DNA from: a marine actinobacterium MedAcidi-G1
Lineage (GTDB): Bacteria; Actinomycetota; Acidimicrobiia; Acidimicrobiales; MedAcidi-G1
Assembly: GCA_000817085.1 (NCBI GenBank)
Contig: JUEM01000011.1
Coordinates: 1-64,000 of the forward strand
Length of the DNA stretch: 64,000 bases
Direction: 5' to 3'
A program made the translations under genes and the position numbers. Positions 26,428-35,554 of the stretch are shown in pieces. Position 1 is the stretch's first letter; the number at the start of each line of letters is the position of its first letter. The notes beneath the pieces were generated by a model. The model was not told where the DNA came from. It worked only from the letters and a program-made list of their open reading frames with translations, and searched no databases.

Positions 26428-27996
26428 TCAACCTGTTCCGGGTTTACGAATCCACGTTTGAATTCCTTTTGATTCATAACGTCTGTCAAACTCAAGTTCT
26501 TTCATTTTCTCTTCAAAGTTAACCAACTCGGAATTCGACCAATCGGCAATATTTTCATCAAAAATTACTGCGTCGAAACGCCTCAACTGCTCACGATTCG
26601 GAATAAAAGGAATGTCGACCTCTAAAACGAAAGCATTTTTACGTTCCGCGATTTCTGGATATAAATTAGCTGGCACGGCAACACTCGCATCTTGTCCCAG
26701 CCAAAAAACAGACGTAACTCTGGCAATATCAGTCTGATCTCTTCTACCCCATTCCCATGGCTTTTCGAATGGAGAGGAAGCTGAATCCCGAATGAAAAAA
26801 ACGGTCGCTGTTAGCAACAGGACAGTTAAAATTTTCTTACCAACGATAATTCTACTAACACCCGATGACCCCATTTTCATAAGTGCATAAATAGCAGAAA
26901 TGAAAACAAAGGCAAGTACAGCCACATCCTGCTGTGGATTACCTAATACGCCCACTGGAACATCAGCTATCAAATAAAAGACAAGCAAAGGAACTGCCGG
27001 CAACACATATCTCAAATGAATAAGTGGTAAAAACAAAAGTGGGGCAATGATAAGGATTACTTGCTCGAAGTTTCTCCGGAGTAATAAATCCTTAAGTAAA
27101 CCCAAAGGATCAGACAACATCCCGAAAATCACGTCTAAAACACTTCCTCCAAAATGTTGAAAAGCAATAATATGCGGGTAGCTACCTGAGCCAATTGAGG
27201 GTTGAACCCAGAAGGCCATGATCAGAAACCACGCTAAACCGCACAAAGAAACTATTCTGCCAGCAAGTTTTTTGTTTTCTAATAAAAAAATTACCCCAAG
27301 AGCTACTACTGCCAGGCCTAAGTCCGCCCGTGAAGTCAAAACAAGAAGAATCAAGCCTGAACTGACCCACCACTTTTCGTAGTGTCCAGATAGATAAGCA
27401 GCCAACAGAGCAGGAATAGCTAATGCTTCGGGATGAAAACCTGCAAGATTTAAATTATGTATAGAAGGATGCAGAGAATACGCGAAAGTAAGAACTGCTG
27501 CGCCACCAGTTCTTAAATTCGCGGGACCCCTTGCAATCCGCCATATAGGCACAACAGCAATTCCCAATGAGAGAGACTGCACCACCAACAAGAACTCTCC
27601 TGTTGGAAACAACCGTGCGACTAAAGATATTGGCCAAAATAGCCATGCCGCTTGAAGTGCGAAGATATTTAACCCCAGCTGGGTTATCTCGGGCGACTCC
27701 CCTATCTCCATAAGGTGAGAAGCCTGAATATAGTAACCAATTTGTTCCCCAACACTCAGATCTTTGAATCGCGATAAGGAAAGAAGAACCAGTGACAAAC
27801 TCAGTAAAAAGGCCCCAAACCATGGAATTATACGATCAGCTATTGGAGAGTCAAAATGTGCCTGCCACCGTAAAAGCGTTATATCTGCTTTTCTACGGAG
27901 ATTAACCATAGTAGTTGCGACTTGTTCACTAGTACGCTCTAAACCCTTAACGCCGAATACACCATCCTGATCAAAAAGGAATTTTTTCCTATTCAA
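26428..27996 (-). CDS. DUF2079 multi-pass membrane protein
   Basis: A 522-residue protein with about 10 hydrophobic segments after a 55-residue cytoplasmic N-terminus. The GFHPEALAIPALLAAY segment and the SLHPSIHN motif match the DUF2079 family, thought to be related to GT-C glycosyltransferases. The C-terminal 110 residues are polar and probably extracytoplasmic. Its first 8 bases overlap the gene at 27989, so the two are translated together. Confidence 0.7.
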   Translation of the reverse strand: MNRKKFLFDQDGVFGVKGLERTSEQVATTMVNLRRKADITLLRWQAHFDSPIADRIIPWFGAFLLSLSLVLLSLSRFKDLSVGEQIGYYIQASHLMEIGESPEITQLGLNIFALQAAWLFWPISLVARLFPTGEFLLVVQSLSLGIAVVPIWRIARGPANLRTGGAAVLTFAYSLHPSIHNLNLAGFHPEALAIPALLAAYLSGHYEKWWVSSGLILLVLTSRADLGLAVVALGVIFLLENKKLAGRIVSLCGLAWFLIMAFWVQPSIGSGSYPHIIAFQHFGGSVLDVIFGMLSDPLGLLKDLLLRRNFEQVILIIAPLLFLPLIHLRYVLPAVPLLVFYLIADVPVGVLGNPQQDVAVLAFVFISAIYALMKMGSSGVSRIIVGKKILTVLLLTATVFFIRDSASSPFEKPWEWGRRDQTDIARVTSVFWLGQDASVAVPANLYPEIAERKNAFVLEVDIPFIPNREQLRRFDAVIFDENIADWSNSELVNFEEKMKELEFDRRYESKGIQTWIRKPGTG

Positions 27997-29266
27997 TTAT
28001 GCACGACCCTGCTACTGAACTTTCAGAACTAATGCCTAAATCTATTTCAAGTTCGTCTCCTGGGGCACCGCCAAATTTCGGTATAACTACATTTTCAACA
28101 CCTTCTGGGACTTCAATTGTTCCTCGGACTGAAAGTACTTCCCATCCATCCAATTCTGCTGTAGGACTTTCGACAGCAAATCTAACCTTCTCGGCCCAGC
28201 CGACACCGCCTTCAGGAAATTCTTGTGGATTATTTCTTTGTGGTATAGCTATTGGAAGAATAAGTACTGAACTACCAAGACACGTCGGGACAGTTTTAGT
28301 ACCTTGAATACCTGAAGAACAATCAACACTTGACCCAGCATGATAAAGGACATCCAACGGCCTCAGGTTGTTTGTTGTGACAGACACCATTACGCATGAC
28401 TCGGAAACCCAGCCATCAGGACCGACTAAAGCAATTTGACCTTCCCCATATTGAAAAACAGTCGCACTCAATACACCAGGAAGAATTGGGAGAGTATCAT
28501 CAGGCACATCCACTTCTATCCGATCCATCAATTGCCCTTTACCCTGTTTAACAGCTACAACTCGTTCGGCGGTAGCAACTAAAGCAGGTTCGGTTACGGG
28601 ATTGGACAGAGCGAGATAATTATTATTAGATTCAATGCTCTCCGTGCCCGACACTTCGGAGAAGCGCAGACCGAATCCAACTTCCTCTTCAGAGCCTCCT
28701 GTAAGAGATTTAAGTGCAAAGAAACCGACAAGAAGTAAACCAATACCTATTCCTGCCGTTATCAGGCGCCTTAGCACGGCACTCTGAAGTTCTGATGCTA
28801 CTGCCGCTTCACTACGCCTTTCGGCCCTAGATCTTGGTCCGAAGGCTTCTGATCGACTGCCCCCGCTCAATAAAGAAGCCCAACTCTTTACGGTTTCTTC
28901 TGGAAAGCGAAGAGCCAAGCGAGCGAATTCCTCTTCCTCATCTGGTCCGAAAAGCAGCAACAGGTCATTTTCTTTAGCAAACTCAACCGGATCTGCCGCT
29001 TCAACCGTGTCTCGCTCCCCCGCTAAACGCGTTAAGAACTTTTTTATTTCTTCATCTGCTTCCTCCGAAGACCATCTATCTCCTGGCAAAACCTGATATG
29101 CAGATACCGGTGAATTGGAGGACTTTCTAATACGAAAAAAAGTTTGTCGTCTTACACGGGTTTCATCAGAGGCTTCTATTTCCTGGTCTGACTCTTTCAC
29201 CAATTCGTTAACGTCTTGGCTTGAACTTTCTTCGTCTACTTGATTTTCTTTATCCGTATCGCCCAT
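27989..29266 (-). CDS. Single-pass membrane protein of unknown function
   Basis: A 425-residue protein I do not recognise. The N-terminal 160 residues are very acidic and polar, with a repeated-looking FAKENDLLLLFGPDEEEEFA segment. One transmembrane helix follows near residue 180 (LITAGIGIGLLLVGFFALK). About 220 extracytoplasmic residues come after it and contain a few Cys residues, with Cys near the end (VAGSCIIE). ATG 29266 has AAAGG just upstream and is preferred to the TTG at 29302. Downstream overlap with the DUF2079 gene suggests an envelope role. Confidence 0.6.
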   Translation of the reverse strand: MGDTDKENQVDEESSSQDVNELVKESDQEIEASDETRVRRQTFFRIRKSSNSPVSAYQVLPGDRWSSEEADEEIKKFLTRLAGERDTVEAADPVEFAKENDLLLLFGPDEEEEFARLALRFPEETVKSWASLLSGGSRSEAFGPRSRAERRSEAAVASELQSAVLRRLITAGIGIGLLLVGFFALKSLTGGSEEEVGFGLRFSEVSGTESIESNNNYLALSNPVTEPALVATAERVVAVKQGKGQLMDRIEVDVPDDTLPILPGVLSATVFQYGEGQIALVGPDGWVSESCVMVSVTTNNLRPLDVLYHAGSSVDCSSGIQGTKTVPTCLGSSVLILPIAIPQRNNPQEFPEGGVGWAEKVRFAVESPTAELDGWEVLSVRGTIEVPEGVENVVIPKFGGAPGDELEIDLGISSESSVAGSCIIE

Positions 29267-29312
29267 TACTGCCCTTTGGTGCTTCTCCAAGAGGCTACGC
29301 AATAGACGCTCC

Positions 29313-29329
29313 TCAAGTGAGTCACTTGA
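29313..29329. promoter_or_regulatory. 17-bp palindrome upstream of the membrane-protein gene
   Basis: TCAAGTGA-G-TCACTTGA is a perfect 8-bp inverted repeat with one central base. It lies 47 bp upstream of the ATG at 29266 (minus) and 100 bp before the plus gene at 29429, in the divergent intergenic region. It could be an operator. A weak T run follows on the plus strand, so a hairpin terminator cannot be excluded. Confidence 0.35.
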
Positions 29330-29428
29330 AAGTTTTTATTTACAATTCTTAACTTGACACTTCAACCGCAATACTAGGCATTAGTCTCATCCGACGGTCA
29401 ACATTTTAAGCATTCAGGAGATTCATTA

Positions 29429-31219
29429 ATGAAAAAGAGAAGCATGCAATTTTTTCTTCTGATTTCTCTGCTTGCATCTGCCTGTTCAAGCACTAATGAT
29501 CAAACAAGTAGCATGCCTGCCTCTGACCGGACAACAGAGACAACAATGAGTCCTGCCGCTACAAACATAATTAGTGAAAATAGCGAAACTGCATCTTCTG
29601 TTCAGATGGAAAATACTGAAGCGAAAATTAGTACACTTCCTGAAAATATTGAATACTTTAAAGGCTTTTCTTCAAATTTCTCTGAGGGGAACTCTCAAAT
29701 TACCCGAACCCATCCATTCCAAACTCTGGATTCATTTTGCACCAACTACCCTCCTATTAAAGAGGAAGTATCCCCTACAACTGTAGAAGTAAAAAAAGGT
29801 GACTCTCTTGCAAAAATAGCTTCTAAATATGACCTCACACTTAACGAAATACTAGAAATCAATGACATATCAAATCCAAATTTAATTTTCGTAGGGCAAG
29901 AAATTCGCGTTGGAGAACAGCTTCAAGTAGGACTTGGTCCTCAATCTACTGGTAGAGGAATAACTGAAAATTCAGTTTCAATAGTCACCATAAACTCTTC
30001 AAATAATGAACTGAAAACTTTGGGTTTCGAAGATTTCAGCGTTAATCAATCTGAAATATTTTCCTCTTTCATAAAAATTCTAAACGAAGACTGTGGGGGT
30101 TTTCACGGTAGAAAAATTGACCATCAAGAAGTAACCACCTTTCCATTGAAAGCCTTCGACATTGATGTTTCGACTTTGGGGAATATCGCCTGTCTAAACG
30201 CAACCAAAGAAATTCCCTCTGTGATAGTGATTGATACTTCTCAGTTTTCTGGACCTCTAGAGCACTGCATTGTCAACGAACAAAAAACAGCTTTGATAAC
30301 GACAAAAGTCTCACCTCGACAACATTCAACTAGCTCAGACAACAGACTCCTGAGTGACTCTTTCAGTACCGAACAAGCTCTTTCTTTAATGCTCGAATTT
30401 GCAGAAAATGAAGGACTGCTAACCAATCGGTCCATAGCTGTAATAGCAGACGATTCATTAGACAACTACGAATCTATAATTACAGGACTCGTGGAACCAC
30501 TTCGTGCACTCAACTATGAGCCTGAATTCCATTTCCTCAACTGCGAAGGTGGAATCTTTTGCAAAGCAGGAATAGAAAGAACCATTGATGCACTTATAGA
30601 TAATCCGCCTGATGTTCTCTTCCCAACACTTAATCCTTTTTCATTGCCTGAGTTCTTAAGTCAGATGCGTCAAAGTGGTATACCGAAGCCACAAATAATT
30701 CAGTCTGCTTTTAATCAGCAAGATGATGAACAGTCAACTGATCACATTTTTAACTATGGAGGAAGTGGCGTTGCCGATTACTACGACGGGACTATTATTT
30801 TTTCTCACCCCTACGTAGAGAATCAAAGAATCAAAGAGAAGCAACTTTCACCTTTTGAAGAGATGTGTGTAGATGAGTATTCGCGTGTTTCGAATCTGGA
30901 TCAACACATAAATGACGAGCGGAGGACTGAAACGGTTTTGGAAATTTGCTCAATCACTCGCTATGTCGCACGGGCTCTCTACGACGCAGGGGTTAATCCA
31001 AGTCGACGTAGAATACATGAAAGTTTATCTAGTCTTGGATATGTAGACAGTCCTGGTCTCTCTTTTGGTTCGTTTGCTTTAGATAAACCAACAAGACCTT
31101 CATCTATCCAAAAAATGGAATATCAGTTTCCTTGTAGTATTAATACAGGAACTGAGAGTCAAAATTTTACAAGCTGCATTCTTCCTATTTCGCCACCAAA
31201 AAATATTTCTATGAATTAG
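29429..31219 (+). CDS. Lipoprotein with LysM and ABC-type substrate-binding domains
   Basis: A 596-residue secreted lipoprotein. The signal is MKKRSMQFFLLISLLASAC, with lipobox LASAC and the lipid on Cys19. A Ser/Thr-rich linker follows. A LysM domain lies at about residues 115-165 (TVEVKKGDSLAKIASKYDL, then VGQEIRVG). The rest (from about 170) resembles the periplasmic receptor for branched-chain amino acids or related ligands (SNPVSIVTI-like start, PDVLFPTLNPF region). Binding peptidoglycan through LysM and a ligand through the second domain would be unusual. No permease genes are adjacent, so it may be a sensor and not a transporter part. It ends 1 bp before a convergent gene. Confidence 0.7.
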   Translation: MKKRSMQFFLLISLLASACSSTNDQTSSMPASDRTTETTMSPAATNIISENSETASSVQMENTEAKISTLPENIEYFKGFSSNFSEGNSQITRTHPFQTLDSFCTNYPPIKEEVSPTTVEVKKGDSLAKIASKYDLTLNEILEINDISNPNLIFVGQEIRVGEQLQVGLGPQSTGRGITENSVSIVTINSSNNELKTLGFEDFSVNQSEIFSSFIKILNEDCGGFHGRKIDHQEVTTFPLKAFDIDVSTLGNIACLNATKEIPSVIVIDTSQFSGPLEHCIVNEQKTALITTKVSPRQHSTSSDNRLLSDSFSTEQALSLMLEFAENEGLLTNRSIAVIADDSLDNYESIITGLVEPLRALNYEPEFHFLNCEGGIFCKAGIERTIDALIDNPPDVLFPTLNPFSLPEFLSQMRQSGIPKPQIIQSAFNQQDDEQSTDHIFNYGGSGVADYYDGTIIFSHPYVENQRIKEKQLSPFEEMCVDEYSRVSNLDQHINDERRTETVLEICSITRYVARALYDAGVNPSRRRIHESLSSLGYVDSPGLSFGSFALDKPTRPSSIQKMEYQFPCSINTGTESQNFTSCILPISPPKNISMN

Positions 31220-31220
31220 A

Positions 31221-32282
31221 TCAAAGGCTGATTTCGTAATAAAGATTTGTTGGGTCTTCTACTTTATGCTGAAGAAAGGAAGTAAATCCGGCTTCTTTTG
31301 TCATCGCTAGTAGTAACTCTGGGTTTAAACCCAGAGTTCCTAACCCAAGAGTGTCTGTATCTGACATTGCTGAAGATAAGCATGTAGTTATAGACGTCGC
31401 GTACATTAATGCGAGTACTGGATTTCTCAAATTATCGACCCAATTAGAAGAAGATTTGATTTCTTTAACCAAAAGGGTTCCATCGGTTTTTAAAGCACCG
31501 TGAATTGCTTTAAGTGCTATGTCTGGTCTTGGCATATCGTGAAGACAGTCCAGCGTCATCACAAAATCAGCATCGGCTGAGCTAGGAATGCTTTCTGCGC
31601 CAAGATCAAAAAGCTCTATATTTTCCTGTGAGGAAAACCTTTCTCGTGCTACTGAAATAGCCCTGCTTGATGGGTCATACCCAATGAAAGTCGACGCAGG
31701 GAATGTCTTCGCTAAAAGCTCTATAGCTAGTCCTGTTCCGCAACCCACATCAATGACCTTTGCTCCTGTTCTCATTTTTTCTTCTACACCGTTCAGCAAG
31801 GGTATGACTTGTGAAACTAGCAATGCTTTAGACATTGGGCCACACATAGCTTCAACTGCATGTTCCGAACCATCACCTTGACCGTCATAGTTCAGACCGA
31901 TACCAGTTTTAAAAGCTTCTGCTATTCCGTCTATGACTTCAATTGGTTTCAAATTTGCAAAAACTGCAGCCGCATAGGTGGGTTTATCCGATTGAGATAA
32001 AACTGCAGCAGCTTCTGGTTCTAACACAAAATTACTTCCATCAGAAGTTTTAATCAGACCTGCTGCCGCATTACAACGAAGCCATTCTAAGACCCACCTT
32101 TCATGACATTCTGTTGATTTAGCCAAGTTTTCAGCTGTGGTATTGCCAACTCCATCCATCGCTCGATAGAGACCCAAACGATGGCCGAGATGAATCACCA
32201 AAGAGACCATCTCACCTTGTTTAAATAGCCAAGTGTCTAGCGAATATTTCGATAATTTTTCTAAATCGAGATCTTCATTCAT
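31221..32282 (-). CDS. SAM-dependent methyltransferase (Rv2258c-like)
   Basis: A 353-residue protein. The first 110 residues form a winged-helix dimerisation domain (LAKSTECHERWVLEWLRCNAAAG). The methyltransferase core follows with KVIDVGCGTGLAIELLAK and VMTLDCLHDMPRPD. The layout resembles the mycobacterial Rv2258c group. Its start codon abuts the stop of the Rieske gene with no gap, so the two are translated together. The substrate is unknown; a small hydrophobic molecule is the family norm. Confidence 0.78.
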   Translation of the reverse strand: MNEDLDLEKLSKYSLDTWLFKQGEMVSLVIHLGHRLGLYRAMDGVGNTTAENLAKSTECHERWVLEWLRCNAAAGLIKTSDGSNFVLEPEAAAVLSQSDKPTYAAAVFANLKPIEVIDGIAEAFKTGIGLNYDGQGDGSEHAVEAMCGPMSKALLVSQVIPLLNGVEEKMRTGAKVIDVGCGTGLAIELLAKTFPASTFIGYDPSSRAISVARERFSSQENIELFDLGAESIPSSADADFVMTLDCLHDMPRPDIALKAIHGALKTDGTLLVKEIKSSSNWVDNLRNPVLALMYATSITTCLSSAMSDTDTLGLGTLGLNPELLLAMTKEAGFTSFLQHKVEDPTNLYYEISL

Positions 32283-32636
32283 TTAGTCATCCCCTTCTTC
32301 TCCTACAGCAATCCAAATTTTGCCATTTTTTTCATAACAAGGCATAACTTCGATATCACCTTTAGGGTCTCGCCTACCTTTTAGGTTCTCCTTGCAACCT
32401 TTGCCTGTTGTTGAAAAACGCCAAAAGTGGGTGGTGCAAATAATTTCTTCTCCTACTACTACACCTTCATAAGCAAGATGTGTCCACTGGTGTGGACACC
32501 GCGCTTCCATGGCGCACAGCTCACCCTTTTCCGTCTTCCATACAACCAGATCCCTCCCATCTATCGAGGTTTCAGTTACCTGACCAGACTGAGGCGGTTC
32601 TACGTCAGTTATTTGGAAGCTAGCTTCTGCTGTCAA
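32283..32636 (-). CDS. Rieske [2Fe-2S] ferredoxin-like protein
   Basis: A 117-residue soluble Rieske domain. Cluster ligands are Cys47 and His49 in ARCPHQWTH, and Cys67 and His70 in ICTTHFWRF. No oxygenase large subunit is adjacent; the partner is probably encoded elsewhere. It sits between ftsX (3 bp upstream) and the methyltransferase (no gap), where smpB is often found in actinobacteria. Confidence 0.85.
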   Translation of the reverse strand: MTAEASFQITDVEPPQSGQVTETSIDGRDLVVWKTEKGELCAMEARCPHQWTHLAYEGVVVGEEIICTTHFWRFSTTGKGCKENLKGRRDPKGDIEVMPCYEKNGKIWIAVGEEGDD

Positions 32637-32639
32637 AGA

Positions 32640-33536
32640 TCAGACGTCCAAATACCTGGTTACGGCAAAAGCCGATCCAATCATTCCGATCGCTGCTCCA
32701 ATAACAAGTATCCAAATACTCGTGTTCCATACGAATCCATCAGGAACTGCAAAACCTCTAAAGAGAGGAACCGCTTCTGATTTCTGAAAGTAAGCGAGAA
32801 CCTTATTGTCAACCACAAACAAGGCTGGAACTGCTAGTCCCGCACCCATCAACCCATGAATGGTTCCTTCCAGCATAAATGGTATGCGTATGAACCAATT
32901 TGTTGCACCAACAAGTTTCATGACTTCAATTTCAGTTTTACGACCTGAAATCGCAGTGAAGACAGTGTTTAAAATAAGTACAGCTGAAACTGCTACAAGA
33001 ACTATTGCTGCCAATAAAAGAGCCTGGCTTACTCTTGTTGAAAAATCTTCTATTTGTCGAATCGCCTCTGTTGCAGTTGCAACCTCTTTAACCCCAGGTT
33101 GTTCTGAGAATTGTCTGGCTAATTCCATGACATTGTCTGCATCTGGATCACTTGGAACAATCCGATAAGAAGGAGGCATTATTTCAGGAGTTACACTCTC
33201 AACTAATTCAGGCTTATCAACAAAAAGTTCGCGAAACTCTTCGTAAGCCGCAAATTTGTCTACATAAACATATTCTTTAATTGCCGGACTTGTGTCAAGA
33301 ACTTTTCTTATTCCCTCATTTTGATTTTCCAATGCATCAGCATTCATAAAGACAATAAACTCAACTCCTTCTTGGAATTGCGCTGTTGCTTGATCTGCAC
33401 CCTCTCTAATGAGCAAAGAAGAACCGACCAACGCCAAAGAAATAGCTACGGTCAAAATAGCTGCAAGAGTTAAGCTGAGGTTTCGCCAAAGACTTACAAA
33501 AGTCTCGCGAATGAAATACCAAAATCTAAAAATCAT
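32640..33536 (-). CDS. ftsX: Cell division protein FtsX
   Basis: A 298-residue permease-like protein with four transmembrane segments. The first is near residues 20-45 (SLTLAAILTVAISLALVGSS). An extracytoplasmic loop follows, then three helices in the C-terminal half (AVSAVLILNTVFTAI, HGLMGAGLAVPALFVV, ILVIGAAIGMIGSAFAV). With FtsE it activates septal peptidoglycan hydrolases. It starts 33 bp after ftsE. Confidence 0.92.
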   Translation of the reverse strand: MIFRFWYFIRETFVSLWRNLSLTLAAILTVAISLALVGSSLLIREGADQATAQFQEGVEFIVFMNADALENQNEGIRKVLDTSPAIKEYVYVDKFAAYEEFRELFVDKPELVESVTPEIMPPSYRIVPSDPDADNVMELARQFSEQPGVKEVATATEAIRQIEDFSTRVSQALLLAAIVLVAVSAVLILNTVFTAISGRKTEIEVMKLVGATNWFIRIPFMLEGTIHGLMGAGLAVPALFVVDNKVLAYFQKSEAVPLFRGFAVPDGFVWNTSIWILVIGAAIGMIGSAFAVTRYLDV

Positions 33537-33569
33537 CTCAGCAGCCTTTTACGATCATATGACATGTCT

Positions 33570-34247
33570 TCATTCGTAAACTCCACGTGATTCGTCACGA
33601 ACGAGTATCCCTCTATCCAACTCAATTACTCGACGTCTCATTGTGTCAACGATGCCGCGGTCGTGAGTAGCCATTACGACTGTGGTCCCACTACGATTTA
33701 TTCTGTCTAAGAGCCTCATGATACCTACGGAGGTCGCAGGATCTAGATTTCCAGTCGGTTCATCCGCTAACAGTATTAGGGGCCTATTTACAAAGGCTCT
33801 AGCAATCGAAACCCTTTGCTGTTCACCACCTGAAAGTTCTTCTGGAAGACGATCCGCTTTTCTCGAAAGACCAACAAGTTCTAAAATTGCTGGAACCTGG
33901 CGTTTAATGATGGGTCTAGGCCTTCCTATAACCTCTAAAGCGAAAGCCACGTTTTCGGTTACAGTCTTTTTTGGTAAAAGCTTGTAATCCTGAAATACAT
34001 AACCGATATTGCGGCGTAAGTAAGGAACCTTCCAGGAACTAAGAGAGCTAACGTCTTTTCCGGCAACCAATATTTTCCCTGCATCTGGGACTTCTTCTCT
34101 GTTTATTAGCCGTATAAAAGTTGATTTACCTGAGCCTGAAGGGCCTACCAGAAATACAAACTCACCTCTCTGTATTTCAGCAGATGCTTCCCTGAGAGCT
34201 ACTACCTCACCTTTATAAGTCTTCGTGACAGTTTCAAATCGAATCAT
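33570..34247 (-). CDS. ftsE: Cell division ATP-binding protein FtsE
   Basis: A 225-residue ABC ATPase. Walker A is GPSGSGKST (about residues 36-44), the signature is [16 protein letters not shown], and Walker B is [11 protein letters not shown]. The start [14 protein letters not shown] is typical of FtsE. A 151-bp gap separates it from prfB upstream; I see no gene or convincing hairpin there. Co-transcribed with ftsX. Confidence 0.94.
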   Translation of the reverse strand: MIRFETVTKTYKGEVVALREASAEIQRGEFVFLVGPSGSGKSTFIRLINREEVPDAGKILVAGKDVSSLSSWKVPYLRRNIGYVFQDYKLLPKKTVTENVAFALEVIGRPRPIIKRQVPAILELVGLSRKADRLPEELSGGEQQRVSIARAFVNRPLILLADEPTGNLDPATSVGIMRLLDRINRSGTTVVMATHDRGIVDTMRRRVIELDRGILVRDESRGVYE

Positions 34248-34398
34248 TTTGGCCTCCTGTCACCTCCTTATTATAAAAAGTCTGAAGATAGCTATTCATT
34301 TCAGTCGAAAAACATCTCATAAAAATAATTTTCTGCACTGCGGAGAAGGTACCAGAAAGGTGACAACAATACATTTCATTGAGGCCTCTTCTTTCGAT

Positions 34399-35499
34399 TT
34401 ACTTAGCTCTATTCCAACGGAGATAAGCCTCTATAAAGTCATCTAGTCCACCATCTAGCACTCTAGCTACATCACCAATCTCAAAATCTGTCCTCAAGTC
34501 TTTTACCATTTGATAGGGCTGTAAAACATACGAACGTATTTGACTTCCGAAATCAACATTCGACTGTTTGCCACTTATTTCAGCAATTTGCTCATCGCGA
34601 CGCTGTCTCTCAAGGTCAAGCAACTTTGCTGCTAGCATTTGCATCGCTCTGTCTCGATTTTGATGTTGACTTCTCTCATTTTGACAAGAGGTTACTATTC
34701 CTGTAGGCGTATGGGTTATCCGCACCGCAGAATCAGTTACATTAACATGCTGACCCCCTGCTCCTGAAGATCGATAAGTGTCAATACGTAACTCTGTTTC
34801 ATCGATGTCTATCTGGTCGGTTACTTTTTCAAAAAAAGGAACGACTTGAAAAGAAGCAAAAGCAGTATGCCTCTTAGATTCTTTATTAAATGGTGAAATA
34901 CGCACCAATCTATGAACGCCTCTTTCACTTTGAAGGAACCCAAAGGAGTGACGTCCTCTGACAATAAACTCAGCTGAACTGATTCCCGCTTCAGTGCCCG
35001 GTGAAACTGAATCTAGTTCTATTTTTAGGCCTTTATTCTCGGCCCATCTTGTGTACATGCGTAGTAACATTTCAGCCCAATCCTGAGCATCTGTGCCTCC
35101 GGCTCCTGCTTGGATCTGACAGACGGCATCTTCCGCGTCATATTCTCCGGAAAGAAGACTTTCAACTTCTAAAGAATCAAAATTGACCAGTGTTTCAGAA
35201 ATTAATCTTTCAATCTCATCATCCAAACTTTGATCTTTTTCCTCTGCTGCCATTTCAATTAATGTCTCTGCATCTTCTATTCGAGTCTTTAAAGTGGAAT
35301 AACGCTCTAAATCTTCTACCACTCTTGACAAATCAGTTTGAACTTGACGACCTTTATCCTGATCATTCCAAAGCTCAGGGTTGGCCGATTCTTTCTCTAG
35401 AGAAAGTTTTTGATCTTTCAGTTCATCGATTTTAAGATATTTTTCTGCATCACTAAGACGTTGACGAAGAAGCAAAATTTCTTCTGGAAAATCATTCAT
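34399..35499 (-). CDS. prfB: Peptide chain release factor 2
   Basis: A 366-residue release factor that recognises UAA and UGA. The catalytic GGQ is in SSGAGGQHVNVTDSAVR and the stop-codon SPF tripeptide is in RISPFNKESKR. Although RF2 genes in many bacteria carry a programmed frameshift near codon 25, this frame is continuous from the start. The C-terminus is complete (GGLDDFIEAYLRWNRAK). Its UGA reading matters here because the window also contains in-frame UGA selenocysteine codons. Confidence 0.95.
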   Translation of the reverse strand: MNDFPEEILLLRQRLSDAEKYLKIDELKDQKLSLEKESANPELWNDQDKGRQVQTDLSRVVEDLERYSTLKTRIEDAETLIEMAAEEKDQSLDDEIERLISETLVNFDSLEVESLLSGEYDAEDAVCQIQAGAGGTDAQDWAEMLLRMYTRWAENKGLKIELDSVSPGTEAGISSAEFIVRGRHSFGFLQSERGVHRLVRISPFNKESKRHTAFASFQVVPFFEKVTDQIDIDETELRIDTYRSSGAGGQHVNVTDSAVRITHTPTGIVTSCQNERSQHQNRDRAMQMLAAKLLDLERQRRDEQIAEISGKQSNVDFGSQIRSYVLQPYQMVKDLRTDFEIGDVARVLDGGLDDFIEAYLRWNRAK

Positions 35500-35554
35500 C
35501 TATAATCATTTCTCCTAAAAGCAGTGGCGGACAATTCGAATAATGAACCCGTTT

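Noticed and set aside
34399-35499. Programmed +1 frameshift in prfB
   Set aside because: The frame is continuous from the N-terminus through the GGQ motif; no early TGA slippery site exists.
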